The notes: generated by a model not told the origin, from the letters alone. A stretch of 64,000 bases of DNA from Phaeacidiphilus oryzae TH49 (GCF_000744815.1 NZ_JQMQ01000005.1:6529801-6593800), one strand, 5' to 3'; positions 26,128 to 35,735 are shown, counted from the stretch's first letter. Numbers and translations: made by a program.

Positions 26128-28341
26128 ATGTCGGAGCCTGTGGGGCCGGCCGGCCGGAGAGGCGGCGCCGACGGCGACTGCCTCGGGGAGCACGGCAATC
26201 TGCCCGGCGAGTGGACCAGCTTCATCGGGCGCGCCGCCGAGCTGGACACCCTCGCGCGGCTCCTCACCGCCCCCGCGGCGGCGGCCGACGGGCCGGACCG
26301 CGGTTCCCGGCTGATCACCCTGACCGGCGTCGGCGGGGTGGGGAAGACCCGCCTCGCCCTGCGCGCCGCGGCAAGCGCGGCCGGCCTCGGCCGCCCGGCC
26401 GCCTCTCCGACCGCCTTTCCGGACGGCGCCTGGCTGGTGGAGCTCTCCCGGCTGAAGGACGCCCGGCTGCTCGGCCTCACCGTCTGCGAGGCGCTGGGCG
26501 CCACCGACCAGACCACCCGCCACCCCGTCGAGGTGCTCCGCGAGCATCTCGCGGACAAGCGGCTGCTGCTGATCGCCGACAGCTGCGAGCATCTCGCCCC
26601 GCACTGCCGGGGGTTCCTCACCGACCTGCTGGCCGCCGCCCCCGGACTGCGGATCCTGGCCACCAGCCGGCAGGCGCTCGGCGCCCCCGGCGAGCGCACC
26701 GTCGTCGTCCCACCGCTCCCGGCCCCCGCCGAGGGCGCCGCGCTCTTCGCGGACCGGGCCGCCGGCGTCCGCCCCGGCTTCACCGTCGACGACCGCAACC
26801 GCCCCGCCGTCACCCGGCTCTGCGAGCGGCTGGAGGGCATCCCGCTGGCCATCGAACTCGCGGCCAGGCGGCTGCGCGGGATGACGGTGGACGAGATCCT
26901 CGCCCACCTCGACGACCGCTTCCTGCTCCTGACCGACGACGAGGTGGACGTCACCGACATCGACGTGGACTGGCCGGACGGCATCCCCGCCCGCCACCAG
27001 GCGCTGCGCACCACCATCGGCTGGAGCCACGAGCTCTGCTCGCCCGCCGAGCGGCTGCTCTGGTCCCGGCTCTCCGTCTTCGGCGGCGACTGCGACCCGG
27101 ACGCCGCCCAGGAGGTGTGCTCCGACGCCCGGTTGACGGCGGGCGCGGTCCGCGAGGGGGTGGCCGCGTTGGTCGACAAGTCGATCGTGGACCGGGAGTC
27201 CACCCCGGCCGGCCCCCGGCTGCGGATGCTCGACACGGTCCGGGAGTACGGCGGCCAGTGGCTGGCCATGATCGGCGACGGCGAGGGCGCCCGGCTGAGC
27301 CGCCGCCACCGTGACCACTACATCCGCTTCGCCGAGCACGGCGAGCGCTCCTGGTTCGGCCCCGCCCAGTCGGCCGTCTTCCGCGCCGCACAGGCCGAGC
27401 GGGCCAACCTCCGCGCGGCCCTGGAGTACTGCCTGACCACCCCCGGGGAGCTGCGGCGCGGCCTCCACCTGGCCGGCACCCTCTGGTACTACTGGGTCGG
27501 CTGCGGCTTCCTCGCCGAGGGCCGGCAGTGGCTGGACCGTGTCCTCGCCCTCAGCCGCGACCCCGAGCACGGCGCCGAACGCGGCCCCGAGCGGGCCAAG
27601 GCGCTCTGGGTGAACGGATACATCGCCACCCTCCAGGGCGACTACCCGGCCGCGACCCGGATGCTGGAGGAGTGCAGGGAGCAGGCCAGGGCCGCCGGCG
27701 ACCAGCGCGCGCTGGCCTACGCCGTCCACCGGCTCGGCTGCGCCGCGCTGCTCCAGGACGAGCACGCCCTCGCGGAGAAGCTCTTCACCGAGGCGCTCGA
27801 CCGCTACCGGGAGCAGGGCGAGCTCAACAGCAACGTGCTGATGGGCCAGGTGGAGCTGGCCATGGCGCTGGCCTTCCAGGGCCAGCTGGACCGGGCCGTC
27901 GACCTGTGCACGGAGGTCCGCGCGATCTGCGCCGAGCACGGCGAGCAGTGGTCGCTCGCCTACGCCCTCTACGTGCTGGCCCAGGCCGAGCTGGCCGACG
28001 GCGAGCTGGACCGCGCCACCGAACTGGCCGGCGAGGCCCTGCGGATCAACCACGCCTTCCACGACCTCCTCGGTACCGCGCTGCCGATGGAGCTGCTGGC
28101 CCTCTTCGCCGCGCTGCGCGGCCGGCCCGAGCAGGCCGCGGTGCTCCAGGGCGGGGCCGGGCGGATCTGGACCGCGGTCGGTCCGCAGCTCTTCGGCTCC
28201 AAGCACTTCAACGCCCCCCATCTGCGCTGCGAGGCGCTGGCCCGGAAGGCCCTCGGCGACCAGGCGTACGAGGCCGCGTACCGCAGGGGCGCCGCGCTGA
28301 GCCCGGACGGCGCGGTCGGGCGCGCCCTGTCGGGCGGGTGA
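26128..28341 (+). CDS. STAND-type ATPase with TPR-like C-terminus, no DNA-binding domain
   Basis: A 737-residue NTPase. The P-loop is GVGGVGKTRLAL (near residue 68), Walker B is LLLIADSCEHL, sensor ILATSRQALG, and GIPLAIELAARRL is the GxP motif, followed by a winged-helix segment. The C-terminal half is made of helical TPR-like repeats. Most Streptomyces relatives end in a LuxR helix-turn-helix or begin with a SARP domain. Here the frame stops at AALSPDGAVGRALSGG with neither. ATG 26128 has GGGGAGG upstream. Confidence 0.85.
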   Translation: MSEPVGPAGRRGGADGDCLGEHGNLPGEWTSFIGRAAELDTLARLLTAPAAAADGPDRGSRLITLTGVGGVGKTRLALRAAASAAGLGRPAASPTAFPDGAWLVELSRLKDARLLGLTVCEALGATDQTTRHPVEVLREHLADKRLLLIADSCEHLAPHCRGFLTDLLAAAPGLRILATSRQALGAPGERTVVVPPLPAPAEGAALFADRAAGVRPGFTVDDRNRPAVTRLCERLEGIPLAIELAARRLRGMTVDEILAHLDDRFLLLTDDEVDVTDIDVDWPDGIPARHQALRTTIGWSHELCSPAERLLWSRLSVFGGDCDPDAAQEVCSDARLTAGAVREGVAALVDKSIVDRESTPAGPRLRMLDTVREYGGQWLAMIGDGEGARLSRRHRDHYIRFAEHGERSWFGPAQSAVFRAAQAERANLRAALEYCLTTPGELRRGLHLAGTLWYYWVGCGFLAEGRQWLDRVLALSRDPEHGAERGPERAKALWVNGYIATLQGDYPAATRMLEECREQARAAGDQRALAYAVHRLGCAALLQDEHALAEKLFTEALDRYREQGELNSNVLMGQVELAMALAFQGQLDRAVDLCTEVRAICAEHGEQWSLAYALYVLAQAELADGELDRATELAGEALRINHAFHDLLGTALPMELLALFAALRGRPEQAAVLQGGAGRIWTAVGPQLFGSKHFNAPHLRCEALARKALGDQAYEAAYRRGAALSPDGAVGRALSGG

Positions 28342-28421
28342 CGCCCCGTCACGGCATCATCGATGGTGTTGCCGTGTCGCGGCCCGCGACCCGACGGGCC
28401 CGGGGGACGAAGGGAGCAGCC

Positions 28422-29447
28422 ATGAGCGCGGAGAAGGCGGAGACGACGCAGAACGGGGAACGCGGGGCGTTCGTCCGGGACACCCGCTACCTGGACGCCC
28501 GGATCACCGCGGACGGGCGGGACGGCTGGCCGGTGGAGCCTGGACGCTACCGGCTGGTGGTCTCCCGGGCCTGCCCGTGGGCCAGCCGGGCGGTGATCGT
28601 GCGCCGACTGCTGGGCCTGGAGCCCGCGCTGTCGATGGCCGTCGCCGGGCCGACCCACGACGAGCGCAGCTGGACCTTCGACCTGGACCCCGGGGGAGTG
28701 GACCCGGTGCTCGGCATCGAGCGGCTCGCCGAGGCCTACGAGAAGGCCGAGCCGGGCTACGACCGCGGGGTGACGGTGCCGGCGATGGTCGACATCCCGT
28801 CCGGCGCCGTGGTCACCAACGACTACCCGCGGATCACCGTCGACCTGGAGACCGAGTGGACCGCGTACCACCGGGACGGCGCCCCCGACCTCTATCCGGA
28901 GGCCCACCGGGAGGAGATCGAGGAGGTCGGCGAGCTGGTCTACCGGGACGTCAACAACGGGGTCTACCAGGCCGGCTTCGCGACCGGCCAGTCCGCCTAC
29001 GAGGCCGCGTACCAGCGGCTGTTCGCCCGCCTCGACTGGCTGGGCGAACGCCTCGCGGACCGGCGCTACCTGGTCGGCGACACCATCACCGAGGCCGACG
29101 TGCGGCTCTTCACCACCCTGGTCCGCTTCGACGCGGTGTACCACGGGCACTTCAAGTGCAACCGCGCCAAGCTGACCGAGCTGCCGGTGCTGTGGGCCTA
29201 CGCCCGGGACCTCTTCCAGACCCCGGGCTTCGGCGACACCGTCGACTTCGCCCACATCAAGCGCCACTACTACGTGGTCCACTCGTCCATCAACCCGACC
29301 GGGATCGTCCCGGCGGGGCCCGACCTCACCGGTTGGCTCACCCCCCACGGCCGCGAGGCCCTGGGCGGCCGGCCCTTCGGCGACGGCACGCCGCCGGGCC
29401 CGACCGCCCCGGGAGAGGCGGTCCCGGCGGAGCACTGGGTGCGCTGA
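28422..29447 (+). CDS. Xi-class glutathione S-transferase / glutathionyl-hydroquinone reductase family
   Basis: A 341-residue thioredoxin-fold enzyme. The catalytic motif ACPWASRAVIVRRLLGL and the segments TVPAMVDIPSGAVVTNDYPRI, VNNGVYQAGFA and EADVRLFTTLVRFDAVY match S-glutathionyl-hydroquinone reductases. Actinomycetes mostly use mycothiol, so its thiol cosubstrate may differ. ATG 28422 follows AAGGGAG. It begins 80 bp after the STAND gene; a functional link is not evident. Confidence 0.9.
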   Translation: MSAEKAETTQNGERGAFVRDTRYLDARITADGRDGWPVEPGRYRLVVSRACPWASRAVIVRRLLGLEPALSMAVAGPTHDERSWTFDLDPGGVDPVLGIERLAEAYEKAEPGYDRGVTVPAMVDIPSGAVVTNDYPRITVDLETEWTAYHRDGAPDLYPEAHREEIEEVGELVYRDVNNGVYQAGFATGQSAYEAAYQRLFARLDWLGERLADRRYLVGDTITEADVRLFTTLVRFDAVYHGHFKCNRAKLTELPVLWAYARDLFQTPGFGDTVDFAHIKRHYYVVHSSINPTGIVPAGPDLTGWLTPHGREALGGRPFGDGTPPGPTAPGEAVPAEHWVR

Positions 29448-29480
29448 CGGCGCCTCGGCACGTCGGCGCGTCGGCGGGCC

Positions 29481-30623
29481 TCAGCGGCGGGCCGGCGCCC
29501 GGCGGCGGGGGGTCGCTTCGGCCTCCTCGTCCGGGTACTCGTCGAGTTCGTCGGCCTCCTCGTCCTCCTCCTCGGGGAGCTCGTCCTCCTCCTCGGGGAG
29601 CTCGTCCTCCTCCTCGGGCAGTTCCTCCTCGGGGAGGTCCTCCTCCGGGAGCTCGTCCCCGAACTCGTCGAGCTCGTCCGGGCCTTCGGGCTCCTCGGCC
29701 GATTCGGGCTCCTCGGGCTCCTCGGCCGACGCCTCGTCCTCCGGCGCCAGATCCTCCTCCCGCTCCCGGTCCTCCTCCCGCTCCTGCTCCTGGTCCTGCG
29801 CCGAGGACTCCTCTTCCTCCTGGACGGCGTCCTCGTGGGAGAGGACCACCTCGCCGTCGCGGATCTCGCCGCGCCAGGCGCCGGTCGACTCGTTGCGGGT
29901 GCTGATGAAGCGCCGGTAGAGCTTGAGGTCCAGGCGGGCCCGCCGGCCCTGGGCGCGCCAGATGTTGCCGGTCTTCTCGAAGAGGCCCTTCGGGAAGTAC
30001 TCGATGACCAGCAGCACCTTGGTGAGGTTCGGACCCAGCGAGTGGAAGGTGACGACGCCCTTGGTGGTGCCCTTGGCGCCCTCCGAGGACCAGGCGATCC
30101 GCTCGTCCGGCACCTGCTCGATCACCTTGCCCTGCCAACTCCGGGTGGACCAGAAGACCTTGGCCTTCCAGTTGGAGGTGACGTCGTCCGCCCGGTCCAC
30201 GCTCTTGACGCCGTGCGCCCAGGTCGGGAACTCCTGGAACTGCGTCCACTGGTCGTAGGCGGTGCGGACCGGGACGCCGACGTCGATGTCCTCGACAATG
30301 GTGATCGACCGCCCGCCGGCGCCGCCGCGGCCCTTGCCGCCGCGCCCCTTGCCGAGAAGACCGCCGAGGCGCTCCTTCACACCGCCGATGGTCCGGTCCT
30401 TGATCTGCTGCTTCAGCTGGTCGGCACCCACCTTCGCGAGGGCCGCGCCGGGGCTCTTGCCGCCGGTGAGGCTCTCGGTGAGGGCGCCGGGGTTCTCGGT
30501 GAGTTTCGCTGTGGCCTCGCCGACCTTCCGGCCCAGTCCGTTCAGTGCGTGCTCGGTGCGGGCCCGCAGATAGTCCTGGAGGGCGTCGCCCAGGCGGGAG
30601 TTGCCGAGTGCGCTGTCAGCCAT
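29481..30623 (-). CDS. SRPBCC (START-like) protein with long acidic tail, GvpZ-like
   Basis: A 380-residue protein. An N-terminal helical part (about 1-95) is followed by an SRPBCC domain (about 105-255) with VEDIDVGVPVRTAYDQWTQF, FPTWAHGVKSV and VTFHSLGPNLTKV. The last 110 residues are almost all Glu/Asp with LPEEEDE repeats, encoded by a 21-bp tandem repeat at about 29560-29640. Its start overlaps the upstream gene by 8 bases. From memory, streptomycete gas-vesicle clusters carry a similar gene next to a GvpY-like gene. No gvpA/J/L/K genes are here. Confidence 0.72.
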   Translation of the reverse strand: MADSALGNSRLGDALQDYLRARTEHALNGLGRKVGEATAKLTENPGALTESLTGGKSPGAALAKVGADQLKQQIKDRTIGGVKERLGGLLGKGRGGKGRGGAGGRSITIVEDIDVGVPVRTAYDQWTQFQEFPTWAHGVKSVDRADDVTSNWKAKVFWSTRSWQGKVIEQVPDERIAWSSEGAKGTTKGVVTFHSLGPNLTKVLLVIEYFPKGLFEKTGNIWRAQGRRARLDLKLYRRFISTRNESTGAWRGEIRDGEVVLSHEDAVQEEEESSAQDQEQEREEDREREEDLAPEDEASAEEPEEPESAEEPEGPDELDEFGDELPEEDLPEEELPEEEDELPEEEDELPEEEDEEADELDEYPDEEAEATPRRRAPARR

Positions 30624-31287
30624 TGCGGCCACCCCCGTCCGTCCGCTTGGCGGTGGCGCGCTTGCGGGCCGGGGTGTGGGCGGCACTGGAGGCGGCGCGC
30701 TTGGCGCCGGACGCCGGCTTGCGCGCGGCACCGCGGGCCGGCCGGCTCGCCGCGTCCGCGGTCTTCGCCGGGCGCGAAGGGCGGGTGCGGGACTGGGCGG
30801 AGCCGCGCTCCCCGCCGTTCTCGGAGCCCTTGCCGGAGTTCTCGTCGGAGCCGTCGTCGGAGCCGTCCCGGGAGGACTTCGACGCCCGCGCGGTCCCGGA
30901 CTCCTCCTCCCGGTCGGCGGACTCGTTCTCGTCCTCCGGCTCCTCCGCGTCCTCCTCCGCGTCCGCGCCGCCGTCGGCGGCGGCCGAGGCGGCTCCGCGT
31001 AGGCTCTCGGTGCGGCGGTTCAGCGCGTCGGCCAGCCGGTCGCCCTGCGCGGTCAGCGCCTTGCTGCCGACCTCCTTGCCGATCCGGGTCAGATCACCTC
31101 GTACCTGCTCGTTCAACTCCCCGAGTATCGGCAGGCGTTGCACCAGCTCGGGCAGGCGTGCCGGGTCGATGCTGATCTTCTTGCCGGTGAGCCAGAGGCC
31201 CAGTCCGATCGCGAGCTTGGCGTTGTGGCCCCGTCCCAGCAGGTAGCCGCCGGCCACGGCGACAGCGATCTTGCCTGTGTTCTTCAT
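30616..31287 (-). CDS. GvpY-like hypothetical protein with Lys/Arg/Ser-rich tail
   Basis: A 223-residue protein I do not recognise as an enzyme. The N-terminal 40 residues are hydrophobic and Gly-rich (KIAVAVAGGYLLGRGHNAKLAIGLGLWLTGKK). Then comes a short helical domain (LPELVQRLPILGELNEQVRGDL) and a 130-residue disordered tail, first acidic, then strongly basic with Ala/Lys/Arg. It is coupled to the acidic-tail SRPBCC gene by an 8-base overlap. The opposite charges of the two tails suggest they may interact. Similar proteins are sometimes misannotated as DNA primase. Confidence 0.68.
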   Translation of the reverse strand: MKNTGKIAVAVAGGYLLGRGHNAKLAIGLGLWLTGKKISIDPARLPELVQRLPILGELNEQVRGDLTRIGKEVGSKALTAQGDRLADALNRRTESLRGAASAAADGGADAEEDAEEPEDENESADREEESGTARASKSSRDGSDDGSDENSGKGSENGGERGSAQSRTRPSRPAKTADAASRPARGAARKPASGAKRAASSAAHTPARKRATAKRTDGGGRNG

Positions 31288-31459
31288 CGCCTCATCTCTC
31301 CATCACAGAAGGCGCCCGAAAGCGTGCGAACGGGCTCAGGTTGAACACCATTTCCCTACCTCCCGGGCCCCTACCCCGGCCCTCCGAGGCCATGCGGTGT
31401 TCCCCCGGCGCCCGCCCTCCCGGCGAGGGCTGCCCGGGCTCCCCGGCGCCAAACGGCCG

Positions 31460-31517
31460 CCGGCGGCGTGGACGTCCACGCCGCCGGTCCCGGCCGGAGT
31501 GCCCGCACTCCGGCCGG
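31460..31517. terminator. Two consecutive hairpins downstream of the glutarate operon
   Basis: A perfect 28-bp palindrome (31460-31487) is followed by a 13-bp stem (31490-31502 with 31505-31517). It lies 3' of the minus-strand operon and 5' of the GvpY-like gene, so it probably insulates them. The rest of the 279-bp gap 31288-31566 shows no gene. Confidence 0.65.
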
Positions 31518-31566
31518 CTGATCCGTTCCTTCCGAGCCGAGTCGACAGAGGCGAGCCGGCCAGGGC

Positions 31567-32739
31567 TCAGCCGCGGAAGGCGTCCTGGCCGGTGAGGGTC
31601 TTGCCGATGACGAGCTGGTGCATCTCCACGGTGCCCTCGTAGGTGAGGACGGACTCCAGGTTGGCCGCGTGGCGCATGACCGGGTACTCGTAGCTGATGC
31701 CGTTGGCGCCCAGGATGGTGCGGGCGGTGCGGGCGATCTCGATGGCCTCCCGGACGGAGTTCAGCTTGCCGTAGCTGACCTGCTCCGGGCGGAGGGTGCC
31801 GGCGTCCATCCGGCGGCCCAGGTGCAGCGCGAGCAGCAGGCCCTTGTTCAGCTCCAGGGACATGTCGGCCAGCTTGGCCTGGGTCAGCTGGAACCCGGCG
31901 ATCGGCCGGCCGAACTGCTCGCGGCCGATGGCGTACTCGCGGGCCGACTCCAGGCAGGAGCGGGCGGCGCCGAGCGCCCCCCAGACGATGCCGTAGCGGG
32001 CCTGGTTGAGGCAGGAGAGGGGGCCCTTGAGGCCCTTGACCTCCGGCAGCACCGCGTCGGCCGGCAGCCGCACGCCGTCCAGCACCAGCTCGCTGGTGAC
32101 CGAGGCCCGAAGGGAGGCCTTGTGCTTGATCTCCGGGGCGGAGAAGCCGGGGGTGTCGGCCGGCACGACGAAGCCGCGCACGCCCTCCTCGGTCTGCGCC
32201 CAGACGACGGCCACCGAGGCCACCGAGCCGTTGGTGATCCACATCTTGCGGCCGTCCAGGACCCAGTCCGAGCCGTCGCGCTTGGCGCGGGTGCGCATCG
32301 AGGCCGGGTCGGAGCCGTGGTCCGGCTCGGTCAGGCCGAAGCAGCCGATCGCCTCGCCGGCGGCCATCCGCGGCAGCCAGTTCTGCTTCTGCTCCTCGCT
32401 GCCCCAGCGGTGGATCGCGTACATCGCCAGCGAGCCCTGGACGGAGACCAGCGAGCGCAGCCCGGAGTCCGCGGCCTCCAGCTCCAGGCAGGCCAGGCCG
32501 TACTGGACGGCGGTGGCACCGGCGCAGCCGTAGCCCTCCAGGTGCATCCCGAGGGCGCCCAACCCGCCCAGCTCGCGGGCGAGTTCGCGGACCTCGGGCA
32601 GCTCCCCGCGCTCGTACCACTCGGCGACCTGCGGCAGCACGCGGCGCTCGCACCAGGCGCGGACGGTGTCCCGGATGGCCAGGTCCTCCTCTCCCAGCAG
32701 GTCGTCGAAGCCCAGCGGATCGGTCTGAGGGTTGCTCAT
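31567..32739 (-). CDS. Glutaryl-CoA dehydrogenase-type acyl-CoA dehydrogenase
   Basis: A 390-residue FAD enzyme. Marks are GCFGLTEPDHGSDP and KMWITNGSVASVAVVWAQ (FAD/substrate binding), and the catalytic Glu in LTYEGTVEMH near the C-terminus. The N-terminal LGALGMHLEGYGCAG and SGLRSLVSVQGSLAM resemble glutaryl-CoA dehydrogenases, which oxidise and decarboxylate glutaryl-CoA to crotonyl-CoA. It starts 5 bp after the CoA-transferase stop, with GGAAGA inside that spacer. Confidence 0.88.
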   Translation of the reverse strand: MSNPQTDPLGFDDLLGEEDLAIRDTVRAWCERRVLPQVAEWYERGELPEVRELARELGGLGALGMHLEGYGCAGATAVQYGLACLELEAADSGLRSLVSVQGSLAMYAIHRWGSEEQKQNWLPRMAAGEAIGCFGLTEPDHGSDPASMRTRAKRDGSDWVLDGRKMWITNGSVASVAVVWAQTEEGVRGFVVPADTPGFSAPEIKHKASLRASVTSELVLDGVRLPADAVLPEVKGLKGPLSCLNQARYGIVWGALGAARSCLESAREYAIGREQFGRPIAGFQLTQAKLADMSLELNKGLLLALHLGRRMDAGTLRPEQVSYGKLNSVREAIEIARTARTILGANGISYEYPVMRHAANLESVLTYEGTVEMHQLVIGKTLTGQDAFRG

Positions 32740-32744
32740 GGCGT

Positions 32745-34001
32745 TCAGTCTTCCTCGGGATCGGTGGTTCCGGTCAGGCGGGCGATGGCGTCGTCGTCGT
32801 AGCCGAGGGCGGAGAGCACCTCGTGGTTGTGCTGGCCGAGGGTGGGCGGCGCGCTGCGCACGGCGGGCCGCTCGCCGCGGAAGTTGACCGGGAAGGCCAC
32901 CTGCTGGAGCGGGCCCGCCTCCGGGTGCTCGACGGTGCGGACCATGCCCAGGGCGGCGGTCTGCTCCGAGCCGTAGACCTCGTCCAGTCCGCGGATCGGG
33001 GTGACCGGCACCCCGCCGGCCTTGAGCAGCGCGCACCAGTTCCCCACGGTGTCCGTGCCGAGGACCGCCTCCAGTTCGGCGTTGAGCTCCTTGCGGTGCT
33101 CCACCCGGTCCCGGTTGCGGGTGAAGCGCGGATCGGCGGCCAGGTCAGGACGCTCCAGCAGCCGGCAGAGCTGCTGGAACATCGCGTCGTTGCCGACCGC
33201 GATCACGAAGTAGCCGTCCTGCGCCGGATAGGCCTGGTACGGCACCAGGCTGGGGTGCCCGGAGCCGAGCCGGGTCGGCGTCTCGCCGGTGGCGAAGTAG
33301 GCGGTGGCCCAGTTGATGTGGAGGGCCAGCTGGGTCTCGTAGAGGGAGGTCGTCAGGTACTGGCCGCGGCCGGTGCGTTCGCGCTCGACCAGGGCCGAGG
33401 TGACGCCGATGGTGCCGAAGAGCGCCGCGCCCAGGTCGCCCATCGCGTAGCCGGCCTTGACCGGCGGCCCGTCCGGCTCGCCGGTCAGCGACATCAGCCC
33501 GGCGGAGGCCTGGGCGACCATGTCGTAGCCGGGCTCCAGCCTCAGCGGGCCGGTCTCGCCGAAGGCGGAGATGTGCAGCACCACCAGGCGCGGGTAGCGC
33601 TCGCTGAGCAGGTCGTAGCGGAAGACCTCGGCCAGGCTGCTGCCCGGCTTGAAGTTCTCCACCAGCACGTCCGCCCCGGCCAGCATCCGGTGGACGGCCT
33701 CCTGGCCCTCCGCGGACTTCAGGTCCAGGGTCACCGAGCGCTTGTTGCGGTTGGCGGCCAGATAGTAGGTGGCGTCCGGGCCGTTGAAGGGCGGACCCCA
33801 CTTGCGGGTGGGGTCGCCGCCGTCCGGGTGCTCGACCTTGGTCACCTCGGCGCCGAGGTCGGCCAGCGACATGGTGGTGTACGGGCCGGCCAGGATCTTC
33901 GACAGGTCCACCACCCGCAGGCCGGCCAGCGGCCCCTGGAAGCCCTCTGCGGGCTTGCCGGACACGTCGGACACCTCGGACACCTCGTTCAGGTCAGACA
34001 C
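32745..34001 (-). CDS. CaiB/BaiF family CoA-transferase (family III)
   Basis: A 418-residue class III CoA-transferase. GPLAGLRVVDLSKILAGPY and LADLGAEVTKVEHPDGGDPTR at the N-terminus, with the catalytic Asp expected in GYDMVAQA (near residue 160), are characteristic. Next to a glutaryl-CoA dehydrogenase it probably activates glutarate, as succinyl-CoA:glutarate CoA-transferase does. GTG 34001 overlaps the upstream dehydrogenase gene by 8 bases. Confidence 0.9.
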   Translation of the reverse strand: MSDLNEVSEVSDVSGKPAEGFQGPLAGLRVVDLSKILAGPYTTMSLADLGAEVTKVEHPDGGDPTRKWGPPFNGPDATYYLAANRNKRSVTLDLKSAEGQEAVHRMLAGADVLVENFKPGSSLAEVFRYDLLSERYPRLVVLHISAFGETGPLRLEPGYDMVAQASAGLMSLTGEPDGPPVKAGYAMGDLGAALFGTIGVTSALVERERTGRGQYLTTSLYETQLALHINWATAYFATGETPTRLGSGHPSLVPYQAYPAQDGYFVIAVGNDAMFQQLCRLLERPDLAADPRFTRNRDRVEHRKELNAELEAVLGTDTVGNWCALLKAGGVPVTPIRGLDEVYGSEQTAALGMVRTVEHPEAGPLQQVAFPVNFRGERPAVRSAPPTLGQHNHEVLSALGYDDDAIARLTGTTDPEED

Positions 34002-35727
34002 GGGAGTCCACCACCAGCGCGGCCTGCGCCTCGGCGAGCGGGACCGCACCGCCGTCGGCCAGCTCGGGCAGCCGGGCGAGGGCCGGGCGCAGCGCGGAGG
34101 GGCGGGCGCCGAGGGCCAGCGAGAGCCAGGCGTTGGCCACCATCAGCCCGCGGTGGCCGCGGTCGGCCTTCGCGCCGTCCCCGCTCTCGAACTCCGCCTG
34201 CTCCAGCAGCACCGTGGCCATCACCGCCCGCGCGAGGTCGTCGGTGTACTCGCCGATCGCGTACTGCTGCTCCTCCTCCGGGGCGGCCAGCAACGCGTCG
34301 CCGGCCGCCAGGAGTTCGGCCCAGTACCGATCCAACGCGGCCACCGGGGCGGCCAGTTCGGCGGCCGCGGCGCCGAGGGCCTTGAGCCGGGCCCGGTAGG
34401 CGTCCGCCAGCAGCCGGTGGTTGCCGGAGCGGCGCATGCAGCGCAGCACGTCCAGTGCGATGACGTTGGAGGAGCCCTCCCAGATCGAGCCCAGATGGGC
34501 GTCGCGCAGCAGCCGGGGGTCGACCCAGTCCTCGATGTAGCCGTTGCCGCCGCGGATCTCCATCGACTCGCCGGTGACCGCCCTGGCCTCCTTGCAGACC
34601 AGGTGCTTGGCCATCGGGGTGAGGATCCGGACCAGTTCGCGGGCGGACTCCTCGCCCGCGTCCGCCGCGTCCAGCTGGGCCGCCGACTCCAGCACCAGGG
34701 CCAGCGAGGCCTCCGCGGTGAGGAGCATCGGCAGCAGGGTCGCGCGCATCAGCGGCTGGTCGAAGAGCGGCTTGCCGAAGACCGCCCGCTCGCGGGTGTG
34801 GTCCACCGACTCGCGCACGGCCCGCCGCATCAGCGCCGAGGAGCGCATCGCGTTGGACAGCCGCGAGACGTTGAGCATCTCGGCCATCTGCAGGAAGCCG
34901 CGGTCGAGCCGGCCGACCGGCAGCGCGTACGCGTCCTCCAGGGTGACCTCGCCGCTGGCCATCGAGCGGGCGCCGAGCTTCTCCTTCAGCCGGTCGATCC
35001 GGACGGAGTTGCGGGTGCCGTCCGGGCGCAGCCGCGGGACCAGGAACATCCCCAGCCCGCGCGTCCCCTCGCCCTGGCCGGGCACCCTGGCCAGGGTGAG
35101 CACCACGTCCGCGGTGACGTTGGAGGCGAACCACTTCTGCCCGCGCAGGGTCCAGTGGTCGCCGCGGTCGGTGGCCTCGGTGGCGGTCTGTGCGATGTCG
35201 GTGCCGCCCTGACGCTCCGTCATGAACATCGCGCCGGTGGCGAGCCGGTCCAGATCGGTGGCGCTGAGCGCGTCGATCTCGGCGGCGTACCGCTCGGGGT
35301 CGAAGAGCCGCAGCACCCGGGCCGCCGAGTCGGTCATCGAGACCGGGCAGGCGAGCCCGAACTCGGCCTGCACGAAGAGGTAGGAGATCGCGTACTTGGC
35401 GACGTGCGGGGCCCTGGTCGGCCAGCCGTGGACGCCGCTCCGGTGCGACATGGCGGCCAGGCCGAAGCGCTCGAAGGCGAGTTCGCACATCCGGCGGTAG
35501 GCGGGGTGGAAGTCGACCTCGTCGATCCGTTCGCCGGAGGGCGAGTACGGGCGGAGCACGGGCGGGTTGGCGTCGGCCACCGCGGCCAGCGCGTCCAGCT
35601 CTCCGGCGGCCACCGCGCCGGCGTCCGCGAGCACCGGCTCGATCCGCTCGCGGTCCTCGGCGGAGAGCACCCGGTCCAGCATGGGCCGCAGCGCGGGGTC
35701 GCGTTCGGCGAAGTCAGGAGTCATCAT
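33994..35727 (-). CDS. AidB-like acyl-CoA dehydrogenase family protein
   Basis: A 577-residue flavoprotein longer than classical acyl-CoA dehydrogenases and with the AidB layout. Features are TGAMFMTERQGGTDIAQT, LRGQKWFASNVTADVVL, MEIRGGNGYIEDW and SIWEGSSNVIALDVLR, the last replacing the catalytic Glu region. ATG 35727 follows AAGGACG. It is the first structural gene of the operon, so it may act on an acyl-CoA of the same pathway or protect flavin chemistry; the exact reaction is unknown. Confidence 0.85.
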   Translation of the reverse strand: MMTPDFAERDPALRPMLDRVLSAEDRERIEPVLADAGAVAAGELDALAAVADANPPVLRPYSPSGERIDEVDFHPAYRRMCELAFERFGLAAMSHRSGVHGWPTRAPHVAKYAISYLFVQAEFGLACPVSMTDSAARVLRLFDPERYAAEIDALSATDLDRLATGAMFMTERQGGTDIAQTATEATDRGDHWTLRGQKWFASNVTADVVLTLARVPGQGEGTRGLGMFLVPRLRPDGTRNSVRIDRLKEKLGARSMASGEVTLEDAYALPVGRLDRGFLQMAEMLNVSRLSNAMRSSALMRRAVRESVDHTRERAVFGKPLFDQPLMRATLLPMLLTAEASLALVLESAAQLDAADAGEESARELVRILTPMAKHLVCKEARAVTGESMEIRGGNGYIEDWVDPRLLRDAHLGSIWEGSSNVIALDVLRCMRRSGNHRLLADAYRARLKALGAAAAELAAPVAALDRYWAELLAAGDALLAAPEEEQQYAIGEYTDDLARAVMATVLLEQAEFESGDGAKADRGHRGLMVANAWLSLALGARPSALRPALARLPELADGGAVPLAEAQAALVVDSRV

Positions 35728-35735
35728 CGGCGTCC

